In this document: positions 44,823 to 53,365 of the stretch, in pieces | How the letters are laid out: every line of letters begins with the position of its first letter | Numbering within the stretch: position 1 is the stretch's first letter | Origin: MVRV01 sp964469905 | GTDB taxonomy: Bacteria > Desulfobacterota > Syntrophia > Syntrophales > Smithellaceae | DNA: 57,859 nt | NCBI GenBank assembly: GCA_964469905.1 | Contig: CAYXZW010000017.1 | Location: 1 to 57,859 of the forward strand | Reading direction: 5' to 3' | Notes under the pieces: model-generated | Database searches by the model: none | What the model was told of the DNA's origin: nothing | The model's input: only the letters and a program-made list of their open reading frames with translations | Position numbers and translations under genes: made by a program

Positions 44823-44876
44823 TTCACAGGTGCGTAGAGATCTTCGCACCAGAGGGGCAATTGCCCTGGCTGTGAA
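44823..44876. other. Three-way-junction-like inverted repeats
   Basis: Outer arms TTCACAG and CTGTGAA enclose two hairpins: GTGCG-n10-CGCAC and the palindrome GGGCAATTGCCC. The 363-bp gap 44627-44989 otherwise has the sigma-54 candidate and no gene. Could be an RNA structure in a leader or a REP-like element. Confidence 0.5.
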
Positions 44877-44989
44877 ACATATCTACTCAACAACAAAAGT
44901 CAGCGCCGACGTGCCCTGCCCCGGCAGCACATTGTCTTAGCGGATTTTTTTCGTTGGCTTTTTTAGCTTCGGCAAGTTATTAAGAGCCA

Positions 44990-46513
44990 ATGGATACATT
45001 TACACTGATCGCCACAACCTTTATTATTGCTATTTCTTTAATTATCACCGGCCGGAAAGATAAATTGCAGGCATCTTTTATCGGTCTTTGTGTTGCTATT
45101 TTTGTTTTCCAGATCGGCGTTTTTTTCCGGGATATATTCATGTTCACTTTCTGGAAAAAAATTGAATATCTGGGCATGCTGGCAATTTCTCCTTGTTCTT
45201 TCTGGTTTTTCCGTAAGCTTACCCAGAACAAGTCCATTGTGACGCGAGGATTGATTGTCTTTTCTGTTGCCCTGAGCTTGCTGGGCGCGCTTTCCCTTTT
45301 TACGCCCGTCTCCCGGTGGCCTCGTTTTAATCCTTTCGTGATGTCGTATATGTTTGCCGCTCTAGCATTATGCTTCATTGCACTTCTGCGCTATGTAAAT
45401 AAGTTACCACCCAGCGTGGAGAAGAAACGGCTGGGCTATTTGCTTTTTGCCTGCCCCATTGCGTTATTTATCGGCAGCATCGATTTGCTCAACTATTTCA
45501 GTTTTGACGTCTCGTCGATATCCGGGATCGTTATATCAGCACTGCTTTACTTCACTTTACTTATTGTGGCCTATCCGCAAATCCGCGAACTGCACGACTT
45601 CTTTGCCCGCGCGCTGGTCATTTTCATAAGCACCGTCTGCGGCCTGTTTTTTTTCTATTTCGCTGCCGGCTTCTTCAGCAACAGCCCGTTGCCATCTTTC
45701 ACCAGTGTGCTCATGGCATCATTTTTAATCGTAATATCGCTTTCCCCCATAAAGATAATTTTGAAAAAAATCTTCAGCTTCTTTTATCCGGAAAGTAAAA
45801 ATGTCTTTACGTCGCTCTATGAATTCGATGAAAAGCTGGAAAGGGAAAAATCACTGCTGCTGGCCGAAATGGCGCCGGTCTTTGCTCATGAAATCCGCAA
45901 TCCGCTGGGTTCGATCAAGGGTGCCGCCCAGTATCTGAAAACAGAAGCTGTTTCAGAAGAAAATCACAGGCTGCTTGATGTCATCATTGAGGAAACAAAC
46001 AGGCTCAACGCCGTCGTCAGTCAATTTCTTGATTATGCCCGCCCTTACACCCTCAAGCTTAAATCGCAAAACGTCAATACTCTTATTTCCAGGGCTGCCT
46101 CCGTCATCGCCGCCAACGAACTGGCCGGGAAAATAAATCTTGTCCAGGAATTATGTGAGAATTTGCCGGAGGCGGAAGTTGATGGCGAGCAATTGATGCA
46201 GGTTATTTTAAATATCGCTCTTAACGCTATTGAATCAATGCCCGACGGAGGAACACTGACTTTTCGCACATCCAGAATTGAAACCGACGCCGGTAATGCC
46301 GTCGGAATAACGATCCGCGACACCGGGCAGGGCATCAGCAAAGAATCAATGAAAAATATATTCAAGCCCTTTTACACGACTAAGGAAAGAGGCGCCGGCC
46401 TGGGCCTGGCTATTTGCCAGAAAATTATCAGAGAAAATGGCGGGCTGATCAGGGTAAAATCAATTCCCGGACAGGGAAGCGTGTTTTTCATCCGGCTTAA
46501 TGCCGCAAGCTGA
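44990..46513 (+). CDS. Membrane sensor histidine kinase
   Basis: A 507-residue kinase. About eight membrane helices fill residues 1-260, with no periplasmic domain, so the signal is likely sensed in or near the membrane. HisKA carries FAHEIRNPLGSIKGAAQYL with the phosphorylated His300. HATPase motifs are LNIALNAIESMPDGG, DTGQGIS and GAGLGLAICQKI. The core resembles the NtrB/AtoS/PilS group that pairs with sigma-54 regulators, and such a regulator follows 53 bp downstream. It is divergent from the fabD operon. Confidence 0.92.
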   Translation: MDTFTLIATTFIIAISLIITGRKDKLQASFIGLCVAIFVFQIGVFFRDIFMFTFWKKIEYLGMLAISPCSFWFFRKLTQNKSIVTRGLIVFSVALSLLGALSLFTPVSRWPRFNPFVMSYMFAALALCFIALLRYVNKLPPSVEKKRLGYLLFACPIALFIGSIDLLNYFSFDVSSISGIVISALLYFTLLIVAYPQIRELHDFFARALVIFISTVCGLFFFYFAAGFFSNSPLPSFTSVLMASFLIVISLSPIKIILKKIFSFFYPESKNVFTSLYEFDEKLEREKSLLLAEMAPVFAHEIRNPLGSIKGAAQYLKTEAVSEENHRLLDVIIEETNRLNAVVSQFLDYARPYTLKLKSQNVNTLISRAASVIAANELAGKINLVQELCENLPEAEVDGEQLMQVILNIALNAIESMPDGGTLTFRTSRIETDAGNAVGITIRDTGQGISKESMKNIFKPFYTTKERGAGLGLAICQKIIRENGGLIRVKSIPGQGSVFFIRLNAAS

Positions 46514-46566
46514 ACTTTTACATTATCCAGCTTGATTTAAAATTAAACCCGTAATAGTTATAGCCT

Positions 46567-47931
46567 ATGAACAAAGTTCTGATAGTTGACGATGAATTAA
46601 ATATGCGGCTCGTTCTGGCGGCCATGCTTAAAAAAGAAGGATATGCCATCACAGCGGCGGCCGACGGCCGGGAAGCATTGCAGATTTTAAAATCAAGCAA
46701 GATGGACGTCGTTGTTACCGATTTAAAAATGCCCAATCTCGACGGAATGGGATTGCTTCATTGCATCACCGAACAATATCCGGAGGTGCCGGTAATCATG
46801 ATTACGGCGCATGGTACAGTAGCCACCGCCGTCGAAGCTCTTAAGAAAGGCGCACTGGATTACATCACCAAGCCTTTTGAACTCGATGATCTGAAAAACA
46901 TTATTGCTAAAGCGATTAGAACCAGTACTTTAAATAAAAATGAACTGTTCCTGCCACCGGAAGAAATAGAGCGAGCCGGAATCATCGGCACCAGTGCACG
47001 CTCGCTGGAAATTTTTGACGCCATCAAAAGAGTAGCGCCGACCACAACCACCATCCTCATTACCGGAGAAACCGGCACCGGCAAAGAACTGGTGGCCGAT
47101 GCTATCCATTACAACTCGCCCCGCAAAAATAATCCGCTCATCAAAATCAATTGCGCGGCTATCGCCGAGACGCTGATGGAAAGCGAACTCTTCGGCCATG
47201 AGAAAGGCGCTTTCACCGGAGCGACCATAACCAAACCCGGAAAGATTGAACTCGCCCACAAAGGAACTCTGTTTCTCGACGAGGTCGGGGAAATTCCTAG
47301 GGACATGCAGGTTAAGCTATTGCGCGTCATTCAGGAGCAGGAATTCGAACGCGTCGGCGGCCTCAAGACAATCAAGGTCGATGTGCGCATCATCGCCGCC
47401 ACTAATAGAAATTTATTACAGGATGTTCAGTCCGGAAATTTCCGCGAAGACTTGTATTACCGCCTCAACGTTTTTCCCATAGTTGTTCCACCTTTACGGG
47501 AAAGGAAAGATGACATTATACCGCTGGTTGATTATTTCACCGATAAATTTAATAAGAAGCTGGAACTATCTAACGCGATAGATGGTGAAGTTAAAGAAAT
47601 GCTGTTGGGCCACTCCTGGCCGGGCAACATCCGGGAACTGGAAAATCTGATGGAAAGAATGATGCTGCTGGCCAAAAACAATCTGGTTACTGTCCAGGAG
47701 CTGCCCGCCGATTTGCAAGCCACCCTGGAGAACTCTCTTGCTGCGCAGCCGGCTGATGATAAAAAACCTTTTAAAGATTTCATGCGGGGCCATGTGGAAA
47801 ATGTAGAGAAGCAAATGATTATCAAGTGTCTGGAAGAAACCGGCGGCAACGTTACCAAAGCGGCTCAACAAATGGGCTTAAGCCGTAAGGGATTGCAGTT
47901 GAAAATGATTAAGTACAATCTGCGCAAGTGA
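46567..47931 (+). CDS. Sigma-54-dependent response regulator (NtrC family)
   Basis: A 454-residue regulator: receiver with Asp8/Asp9 and phosphorylated Asp52 (VVTDLKMPNLDG), AAA+ domain with Walker A GETGTGK (167-173) and GAFTGA (214-219), and a C-terminal Fis-type helix-turn-helix (GGNVTKAAQQMGLSRKGLQLK). All parts needed for activation of sigma-54 promoters are intact. It pairs with the kinase upstream. A target is the candidate promoter at 44699-44714, but this is not shown. No strong SD precedes the ATG. Confidence 0.94.
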   Translation: MNKVLIVDDELNMRLVLAAMLKKEGYAITAAADGREALQILKSSKMDVVVTDLKMPNLDGMGLLHCITEQYPEVPVIMITAHGTVATAVEALKKGALDYITKPFELDDLKNIIAKAIRTSTLNKNELFLPPEEIERAGIIGTSARSLEIFDAIKRVAPTTTTILITGETGTGKELVADAIHYNSPRKNNPLIKINCAAIAETLMESELFGHEKGAFTGATITKPGKIELAHKGTLFLDEVGEIPRDMQVKLLRVIQEQEFERVGGLKTIKVDVRIIAATNRNLLQDVQSGNFREDLYYRLNVFPIVVPPLRERKDDIIPLVDYFTDKFNKKLELSNAIDGEVKEMLLGHSWPGNIRELENLMERMMLLAKNNLVTVQELPADLQATLENSLAAQPADDKKPFKDFMRGHVENVEKQMIIKCLEETGGNVTKAAQQMGLSRKGLQLKMIKYNLRK

Positions 47932-47971
47932 CGAATACTCTGCCACCTTCCAATTCACTGCAGACAAATGA

Positions 47972-48766
47972 CTACTCCAGCAAGCCATTCCGGAAATCCT
48001 TGATATATTGCATGCAATATTTATCCTTTCCCATCAGCATCAGGGCGGCTCTCATGACGCTGAAGAGCTGTTTGTCCGTGGGATCAAGTATGGCCGCGTC
48101 GAGTCCGCGGGCTATAGCCTCGGCCAGGAAGGTGCGATTAACCAGCTTGCGGTTGGGAAGTCCGTGGGATACATTGGTCAAGCCGCATACGGTGTGCACG
48201 CCATCATATTGCTTCATGATTTCTTCTATTGCGTCCAGAGTGGCAAGGACAGAGTTGGAATCCGCACCTACCGGAAAGACCAGCGGATCGATATAGAGCG
48301 CGTCTATGTCAATGCCGCAGGAAGTGACTTTTTCTATCAGGCGGCCGGCTATTTCCATTTTTTCTGCAGCAGTTTTTCCCATCTGGTCTTTAGTCTGGCA
48401 AAGGCCGATTACTGTAGCCTTGTAATCCAGAACAAGCGGCAGAATGTTATCCAGCCGTGATGTCTCCAGAGTGATGGAATTGATCATGGGGGGCTTTTTC
48501 AAAAGCGGAATAACTTTTTTTATGACTGCCGGATCGGGACTGTCAAGGCACAAGGGAAGGTCAGTAACTTCCTGCACTGCTTCAATGATCCACTGGAGAA
48601 ATTCTGCTTCTTTCTCCAGAAATGCTGCCGCATTCACATCAATATAGTCCGCACCGGCTTCAGCCTGGGCTTTCGCTTCCTTCTGAATATATTCCCTGTC
48701 GCCGAAGACAATGGCGTCAGCAATCAGCTTGCGGGAAGAGTTGATTTTTTCCCCTATGATAATCAT
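47972..48766 (-). CDS. Methyltetrahydrofolate:corrinoid methyltransferase (AcsE/MtvA-like)
   Basis: A 264-residue TIM-barrel pterin-binding protein. GEKINSS, GADYIDVNAAAF, LCLDSPDP and CGLTNVSHGLPNR are the folate-binding signatures of AcsE/MtvA/MtgA proteins. It would move a methyl group between the corrinoid protein and tetrahydrofolate. Length is right for a stand-alone enzyme (about 262). It is 14 bp downstream of the corrinoid protein gene, so one operon. Confidence 0.9.
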   Translation of the reverse strand: MIIIGEKINSSRKLIADAIVFGDREYIQKEAKAQAEAGADYIDVNAAAFLEKEAEFLQWIIEAVQEVTDLPLCLDSPDPAVIKKVIPLLKKPPMINSITLETSRLDNILPLVLDYKATVIGLCQTKDQMGKTAAEKMEIAGRLIEKVTSCGIDIDALYIDPLVFPVGADSNSVLATLDAIEEIMKQYDGVHTVCGLTNVSHGLPNRKLVNRTFLAEAIARGLDAAILDPTDKQLFSVMRAALMLMGKDKYCMQYIKDFRNGLLE

Positions 48767-48780
48767 ATCATCCTCTTTTT

Positions 48781-49431
48781 TTATGGTGTCCGGCCAATAA
48801 GGCTGAAAGCTTTATTTACGGCCTCAAAAGCGTCTTTGGCGTAGCCATCGGCACCAATTTTATCGGCAAAGTCCTGTGTTACCGGCGCGCCCCCAACCAT
48901 TATTTTTATTCTATCCCTTAAGCCGGCTTTCACGATCGCTTTCACGGCTTCATCGGCCGCCGGCAGAGTAACTGTCAGCAGGGCGGACATGCCGAAGACG
49001 TCGTAATTTCCCTCAGCTATCGCCGTGCATATTTTTTCCGGTGAAACGTCAACTCCCAGATCGGTAACATCCCAGCCGTTTCCTTTCAGCAGCATCATCA
49101 CAATGTTTTTTCCTATGTCATGAATATCGCCCTGAACAGTCCCGATAAGATATTTTCCGGCATTGGATTGCCCGCCCGACGCACTGAGCAGAGGTCCCAG
49201 TTCGGCCACTGCCGCTTGCATGGCCATGCCGGAAATGAGCAATTCCGGCAGGTAATAATTACCGGTGCTGAACAGCTCCCCTACTTGTCTTATTCCTGGC
49301 AGAAGGCCATTCTCCAGAACTGACTTGGCCGTCAGGCCTTTTTCCACTGCCTCCCGGCATAAGCTGACTGCGTCTTTCTCTTTCCCGTCGATTATGGCCT
49401 TAGTCAGTTTTTCAATAATTTCTTTACCCAT
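48781..49431 (-). CDS. Corrinoid protein (MtaC/MtvC/MtbC type)
   Basis: A 216-residue two-domain protein. A helical cap with KGLTAKSVLENGLLPGIRQV and GEL(F)STGNYYLPELL is followed by the cobalamin-binding domain with DxHxxG as GDIHDIG (Asp102, His104, Gly107) and GWDVTDLGVDVSPEKI. His104 should ligate cobalt. The start is ATG 49431, with GAGGTG seven bases upstream, rather than the longer frame to 49488. It carries the methyl group between the two methyltransferases. Confidence 0.93.
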   Translation of the reverse strand: MGKEIIEKLTKAIIDGKEKDAVSLCREAVEKGLTAKSVLENGLLPGIRQVGELFSTGNYYLPELLISGMAMQAAVAELGPLLSASGGQSNAGKYLIGTVQGDIHDIGKNIVMMLLKGNGWDVTDLGVDVSPEKICTAIAEGNYDVFGMSALLTVTLPAADEAVKAIVKAGLRDRIKIMVGGAPVTQDFADKIGADGYAKDAFEAVNKAFSLIGRTP

Positions 49432-49527
49432 AATGGCACCTCGAAATGAAAAGGTATTATGCAAATAAGTATCTTGGATGCCTAACAAAAGTAAGCATAT
49501 GTGTCAAGGCGGATAATTTCCTTCCCA

Positions 49528-49556
49528 TTGACACACGGCAACCGATGTCCTATATA
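49528..49556 (+). promoter_or_regulatory. Sigma-70 promoter for the activator genes
   Basis: TTGACA (49528-49533), 17-base spacer, TATATA (49551-49556). It would start transcription near 49563 and supports an ATG at 49599 for the next gene. Another TTGACA on the minus strand at 49507-49502 faces the corrinoid operon, but its -10 is poor. Confidence 0.75.
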
Positions 49557-49598
49557 GTTTACCGGGAAACTACGTCGGGAAAGGTAACCGGGGAATCC

Positions 49599-50300
49599 AT
49601 GAGTGCTGTCGTAAAACTTTGTTTTAATGACCTGGTAGTGACTGCGGAGAATGTTGCCCGATATGCCGGCGGAATCCGCTACCGACCGGACAGGGAAAGA
49701 AAGATGCTGGCCGAGAGAATTCTGGCATACGCATCTTCTCTTATCCAGCCTGCTTTTGCATACACCATTCAGGATATTAATACTCTTGATCCGCATAAAA
49801 GCGTCATTTTGTATCTTTCTCCCGAAAGGCTGGATGCCGCTACAGTTTTTATAGTAGCAACCGTCTGCACAATAGGGCCGGAATTGGAAAAAGAAACCGC
49901 AAAGCTTCTGGCCGAAGGAAAGTACCTGGATGCTCTTTTTCTGGATGCCGCCGGTGTTGCGCTTCTGGAAGCTCTGTCCGATAAAGCTCACTCCTATCTT
50001 GAAGAACAGGCCGCTAAGGAGTCCCTTTTTGCCGGTTGCCGATTCGGTCCCGGTTATGACAATATTCCGCTCAAGGCGCAGAAGTTTCTATTGGAATCCG
50101 TGAACAGTGAAACCAGCGGCGTGCAGATGAAGACCAGCGGCATGCTTTTTCCTTTAAAGTCTTTATCCTTCTGGGTAATGTGGACTTCTTCGCCACCGGA
50201 AGCCGGCACCTGTAAATGTAATAACTGCCGGATAGATAACTGTGCCTACCGGATTGCGGCACAGCCGGGAACAGCAACGAAACAACCCGGCCCCTGCTGA
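49599..50300 (+). CDS. Methionine-synthase-activation-domain-like protein
   Basis: A 233-residue protein from ATG 49599, chosen because the longer frame begins upstream of the promoter. It resembles the SAM-binding reactivation domain of MetH as a free-standing protein: FGPGYDNIPLKAQKFLL, TSGMLFPLKSLSFWVMW and a C-terminal CKCNNCRIDNCAYR with four cysteines. The usual YRxRGYSPGYG is only partly kept (RFGPGYD). It lies upstream of the RACE gene on the same strand. It may present the corrinoid protein for reactivation; inference. Confidence 0.75.
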   Translation: MSAVVKLCFNDLVVTAENVARYAGGIRYRPDRERKMLAERILAYASSLIQPAFAYTIQDINTLDPHKSVILYLSPERLDAATVFIVATVCTIGPELEKETAKLLAEGKYLDALFLDAAGVALLEALSDKAHSYLEEQAAKESLFAGCRFGPGYDNIPLKAQKFLLESVNSETSGVQMKTSGMLFPLKSLSFWVMWTSSPPEAGTCKCNNCRIDNCAYRIAAQPGTATKQPGPC

Positions 50301-50384
50301 CCATTGCTCTGTGGCTCTTTTGGCCGGTAGCGGCATTGCCAGGCAATGATTATTATTTGCACGACGTGAGACAACAAGGAAAAG

Positions 50385-52055
50385 ATGAAAAAATCAAACA
50401 CAGATAAATGCCGGATTAGAGTATTGCCGGACGGCGATATTTTTACTGCACAAAAAGGGCAGAGCCTTCTGGAAGCATTGACCGACAAGGGAATTCTTCT
50501 GCGATCCGAATGCGGAGGCAAGGGGCTGTGCGGAAAATGCCTAGTCCGGATATCCGATTTTTCACAGAAGATAATTTCTTCCGCGGATGACGAAGCCGGC
50601 ATTAGGGACGAGGGAGATCGGAAAGCAGGCTGCCGTCCGGCTTGCCGGGTTGCGTTATTGTGCGACCTGTCTGTCGAAATTCCGGCAAGTTCCCTCCTTA
50701 GCCCGGAAGTCGTTCCGAAGGGCCCGGTGATAATTCCGGAGCCGATTTCTTTTTGTGCTGGGCCGCGAGCAGGCAGTGCCGGACGCTACGGTCTGGCTGT
50801 TGATCTCGGAACAACCACCATCGCCGTCTACCTGTGCGATCTTGTTGCCGGGAAGGTGGCCGGTTCTATCGCTCTGAAGAACCCGCAGGCGATGTTCGGT
50901 GACGATGTGATCAGCCGGATCAGTTTTGCCGCAGAAAAACCGGGAAATTTAATCCGTCTGCAAAAGCTGGCTGTTCGAGCAATCGACTGGAGCATAGCAG
51001 CCATCTGCCGGTCAGTTCATATTAATCCCACGCAGATAAACTCAGCCGTTGTCGTGGGCAACAGCATAATGATTCATCTTTTTGCAGGTGTTAATCCTTC
51101 ATCTATGGGCTTTTTTCCTTACACCCCAGTCTTTGTCGAAGAAAAAACATTTCCGGCACGAGCAGTCGGATTGCACTTCAATCCCTCTGCCGATATCTTC
51201 ACCCTGCCGCTCATTTCCGGCTTTCTCGGTTCGGACATTATCGCGGCAGCCCTGGCAACAGGAATGGATCAGGCCGCTTGCGGAACAATGCTGGTGGATA
51301 TCGGCACAAATGGCGAGGCCATGCTCCAAAGCAAAAACGGTCTGCTGGCCGCATCCTGCGCCACCGGCCCTGCTTTTGAAGGGGCAACGATCAGGCACGG
51401 AATGCAGGCAGTTTCGGGAGCAATCGACGCCGTAAAAATAGATCGCCGGAGCGGCAGCGTCACCTGCTCGGTCATTAACAATTCTGAGGGATTCTGTCTG
51501 CCCGCTGGAATCTGCGGATCAGGAGTTGTCAGTGCGCTGGCCGAGCTTTACCGCGCCGGATTCTTATCCGGCAATGGCCGCCTCAACAGCAATTCCGGTT
51601 CACCTCTCGTTAGCTATGATCAAACCGGCGTAATGGAATTCACACTGGTTGCCGCTGATAAATCACAAACCGGACAGGCCATTACCCTGACTCAAAAGGA
51701 TATTCGTTCCGTCCAGCTGGCCAAAGGGGCTCTGTCTGCGGGGATGAAAATGCTTTGCACCTGCGCCGGTTTAACTGTTCCCCAACAGATTCAGGTGGCT
51801 GGTGCTTTCGGCAACTTTATGGACAAAAAGGCTGCCTTGACTATCGGAATGTTCCCTGATCTGCCGGAGGAGTGCATTACCGTGACTGGCAATAGCGCCG
51901 GAGCCGGGGCGGTTCTTGTCCTTTTTAACCCGGAGCTTCGCGACAAGGCCAGGGAGTTGGCCAGAAAAACAATAGTTCTGGACCTTGCCGCCCGGCCTGG
52001 ATTTCAGGAAGTTTTCTTAAGTTCTTTGTCCTTTCCTGCTCAGGAGCCGTTATAA
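50385..52055 (+). CDS. RACE-type reductive activator of corrinoid proteins (ASKHA/DUF4445)
   Basis: A 556-residue protein. An N-terminal [2Fe-2S] domain has Cys43, 49, 52 and 87 (SECGGKGLCGKC, CRPACR). A linker region to about 140 leads to an ASKHA ATPase with YGLAVDLGTTTIAVYL and MLVDIGTNGEAML, and the DUF4445 tail. Related proteins (RamA-like/RACo) use ATP to reduce cob(II)amide to cob(I)amide. AAGGA precedes ATG 50385. Neighbour corrinoid and methyltransferase genes make this role likely. Confidence 0.93.
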   Translation: MKKSNTDKCRIRVLPDGDIFTAQKGQSLLEALTDKGILLRSECGGKGLCGKCLVRISDFSQKIISSADDEAGIRDEGDRKAGCRPACRVALLCDLSVEIPASSLLSPEVVPKGPVIIPEPISFCAGPRAGSAGRYGLAVDLGTTTIAVYLCDLVAGKVAGSIALKNPQAMFGDDVISRISFAAEKPGNLIRLQKLAVRAIDWSIAAICRSVHINPTQINSAVVVGNSIMIHLFAGVNPSSMGFFPYTPVFVEEKTFPARAVGLHFNPSADIFTLPLISGFLGSDIIAAALATGMDQAACGTMLVDIGTNGEAMLQSKNGLLAASCATGPAFEGATIRHGMQAVSGAIDAVKIDRRSGSVTCSVINNSEGFCLPAGICGSGVVSALAELYRAGFLSGNGRLNSNSGSPLVSYDQTGVMEFTLVAADKSQTGQAITLTQKDIRSVQLAKGALSAGMKMLCTCAGLTVPQQIQVAGAFGNFMDKKAALTIGMFPDLPEECITVTGNSAGAGAVLVLFNPELRDKARELARKTIVLDLAARPGFQEVFLSSLSFPAQEPL

Positions 52056-52063
52056 AAAGCAAA

Positions 52064-53365
52064 TCAATCAGCTTTTCTGCTTTCCAGCTCGGCAAAAGGC
52101 CGCGCATCGGAATTATAGAAAAAGGAACCGATAAAATAGAGAATGCCGGCCAGCAATGCAAAAAAAGGAATGAAGACCATTGCTTTTTCCAGACCGAAGC
52201 TGTCGGAAAGAGCGCCGATAACAGGAGGCCCCAGTGTGCTCCCCAGGATATGCTGGATGATAACGCACAAGCTTAACGATACAGCCCTGATGCCCGGATG
52301 CACAACATCCTGGGTCACGGCGACAGAAGCAGGAACGAAAGCCACAGCCGCAATACCCGCCGCCAGCAGAACTGCGTATTGAATATTGCCGCGCAAAAAA
52401 GCAAAAGCGATAAAAAGCAGAATTGCCGTTACACCTGATGATATCGAGGGAAAAAGAAGTCTCGCATTGTTTCTGCTTTTCATCCATTTGTCCGCGAGGA
52501 ATCCACCTAAAGGAGCCCCTACTATGGCCAGGAGCATTACCACGCCCCCTTTTGTTGCAGCAGAACTCATGGATATACCTTCCAATCTTTGAAAATAACT
52601 GGGAAGCCAGGTCAGCATGGCCGTGGTAACAAAAGTATTGGCCGCAAACGCAAGATTGTTGAATAATAATGTTTTGTTCACCAACAAATGTCTGGCGATT
52701 TCATTCCAGCGCATTCGCTCGTCAGTCTTGTTATCTGAGCTTGCGGAAACTCTGACCAGGGCAACAGTCTCATAATCCTTTACATAGAAAAACAGCAGGG
52801 CCAGAATAATTCCGGGCAGGGCCACCAGACCGAAGGCATGCCGCCAGCCGTAATGATCGGCGATGATTCCGCCCAGGGCAATGCCCAGTGCGCTGCCCAG
52901 AGGGATAGAGGCATTCCAGATGCCCAGAACCTTCGCTCTTTTCTCTTTCGGAAACAATGTCGATATCATGGCGGTTCCGCCGGGAGCATAACCCGCTTCG
53001 CCGAGACCAATGGCTGTCCTGGCCGCGAAAAGCTGCCCGAAGTTCTTCGTAAAAGCACAGGCCAGAGTGGCAACACTCCATAAAAAGGCCATCAAACCAA
53101 TCGTCTTAATCCTGCTCCACCTGTCGATAAGAATGGATACCGGCAGCGTAAAGATAAGAATCGACCAGTATACTGCGGAAACAAGCAAACCGCACTGCGT
53201 GTCGGTAATGCCCCATTCCATTTTCAGAAAAGGAAAAAGAGAGACTATAACCAGCCTGTCCATATAATCAAACATGTAGAGCAGAAACAACAGGGTAAAT
53301 ATCCAGTAGGGAGATGATATCAAAGCACGTCCGGGAGAAACTGAAGAGTTATTTATAGAGTCCAT
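52064..53365 (-). CDS. MFS transporter beside the UroD-family methyltransferase
   Basis: A 433-residue carrier with about twelve membrane segments. MFDYMDRLVIVSLFPFLK, LIDRWSRIKT and GLGEAGYAPGG resemble the anion:cation symporter/spinster-like groups, which take organic acids. Start is ATG 53365, overlapping the UroD-family gene end by 17 bp, so the two are co-transcribed. Uptake of the methyl donor is the obvious inference. Confidence 0.85.
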   Translation of the reverse strand: MDSINNSSVSPGRALISSPYWIFTLLFLLYMFDYMDRLVIVSLFPFLKMEWGITDTQCGLLVSAVYWSILIFTLPVSILIDRWSRIKTIGLMAFLWSVATLACAFTKNFGQLFAARTAIGLGEAGYAPGGTAMISTLFPKEKRAKVLGIWNASIPLGSALGIALGGIIADHYGWRHAFGLVALPGIILALLFFYVKDYETVALVRVSASSDNKTDERMRWNEIARHLLVNKTLLFNNLAFAANTFVTTAMLTWLPSYFQRLEGISMSSAATKGGVVMLLAIVGAPLGGFLADKWMKSRNNARLLFPSISSGVTAILLFIAFAFLRGNIQYAVLLAAGIAAVAFVPASVAVTQDVVHPGIRAVSLSLCVIIQHILGSTLGPPVIGALSDSFGLEKAMVFIPFFALLAGILYFIGSFFYNSDARPFAELESRKAD

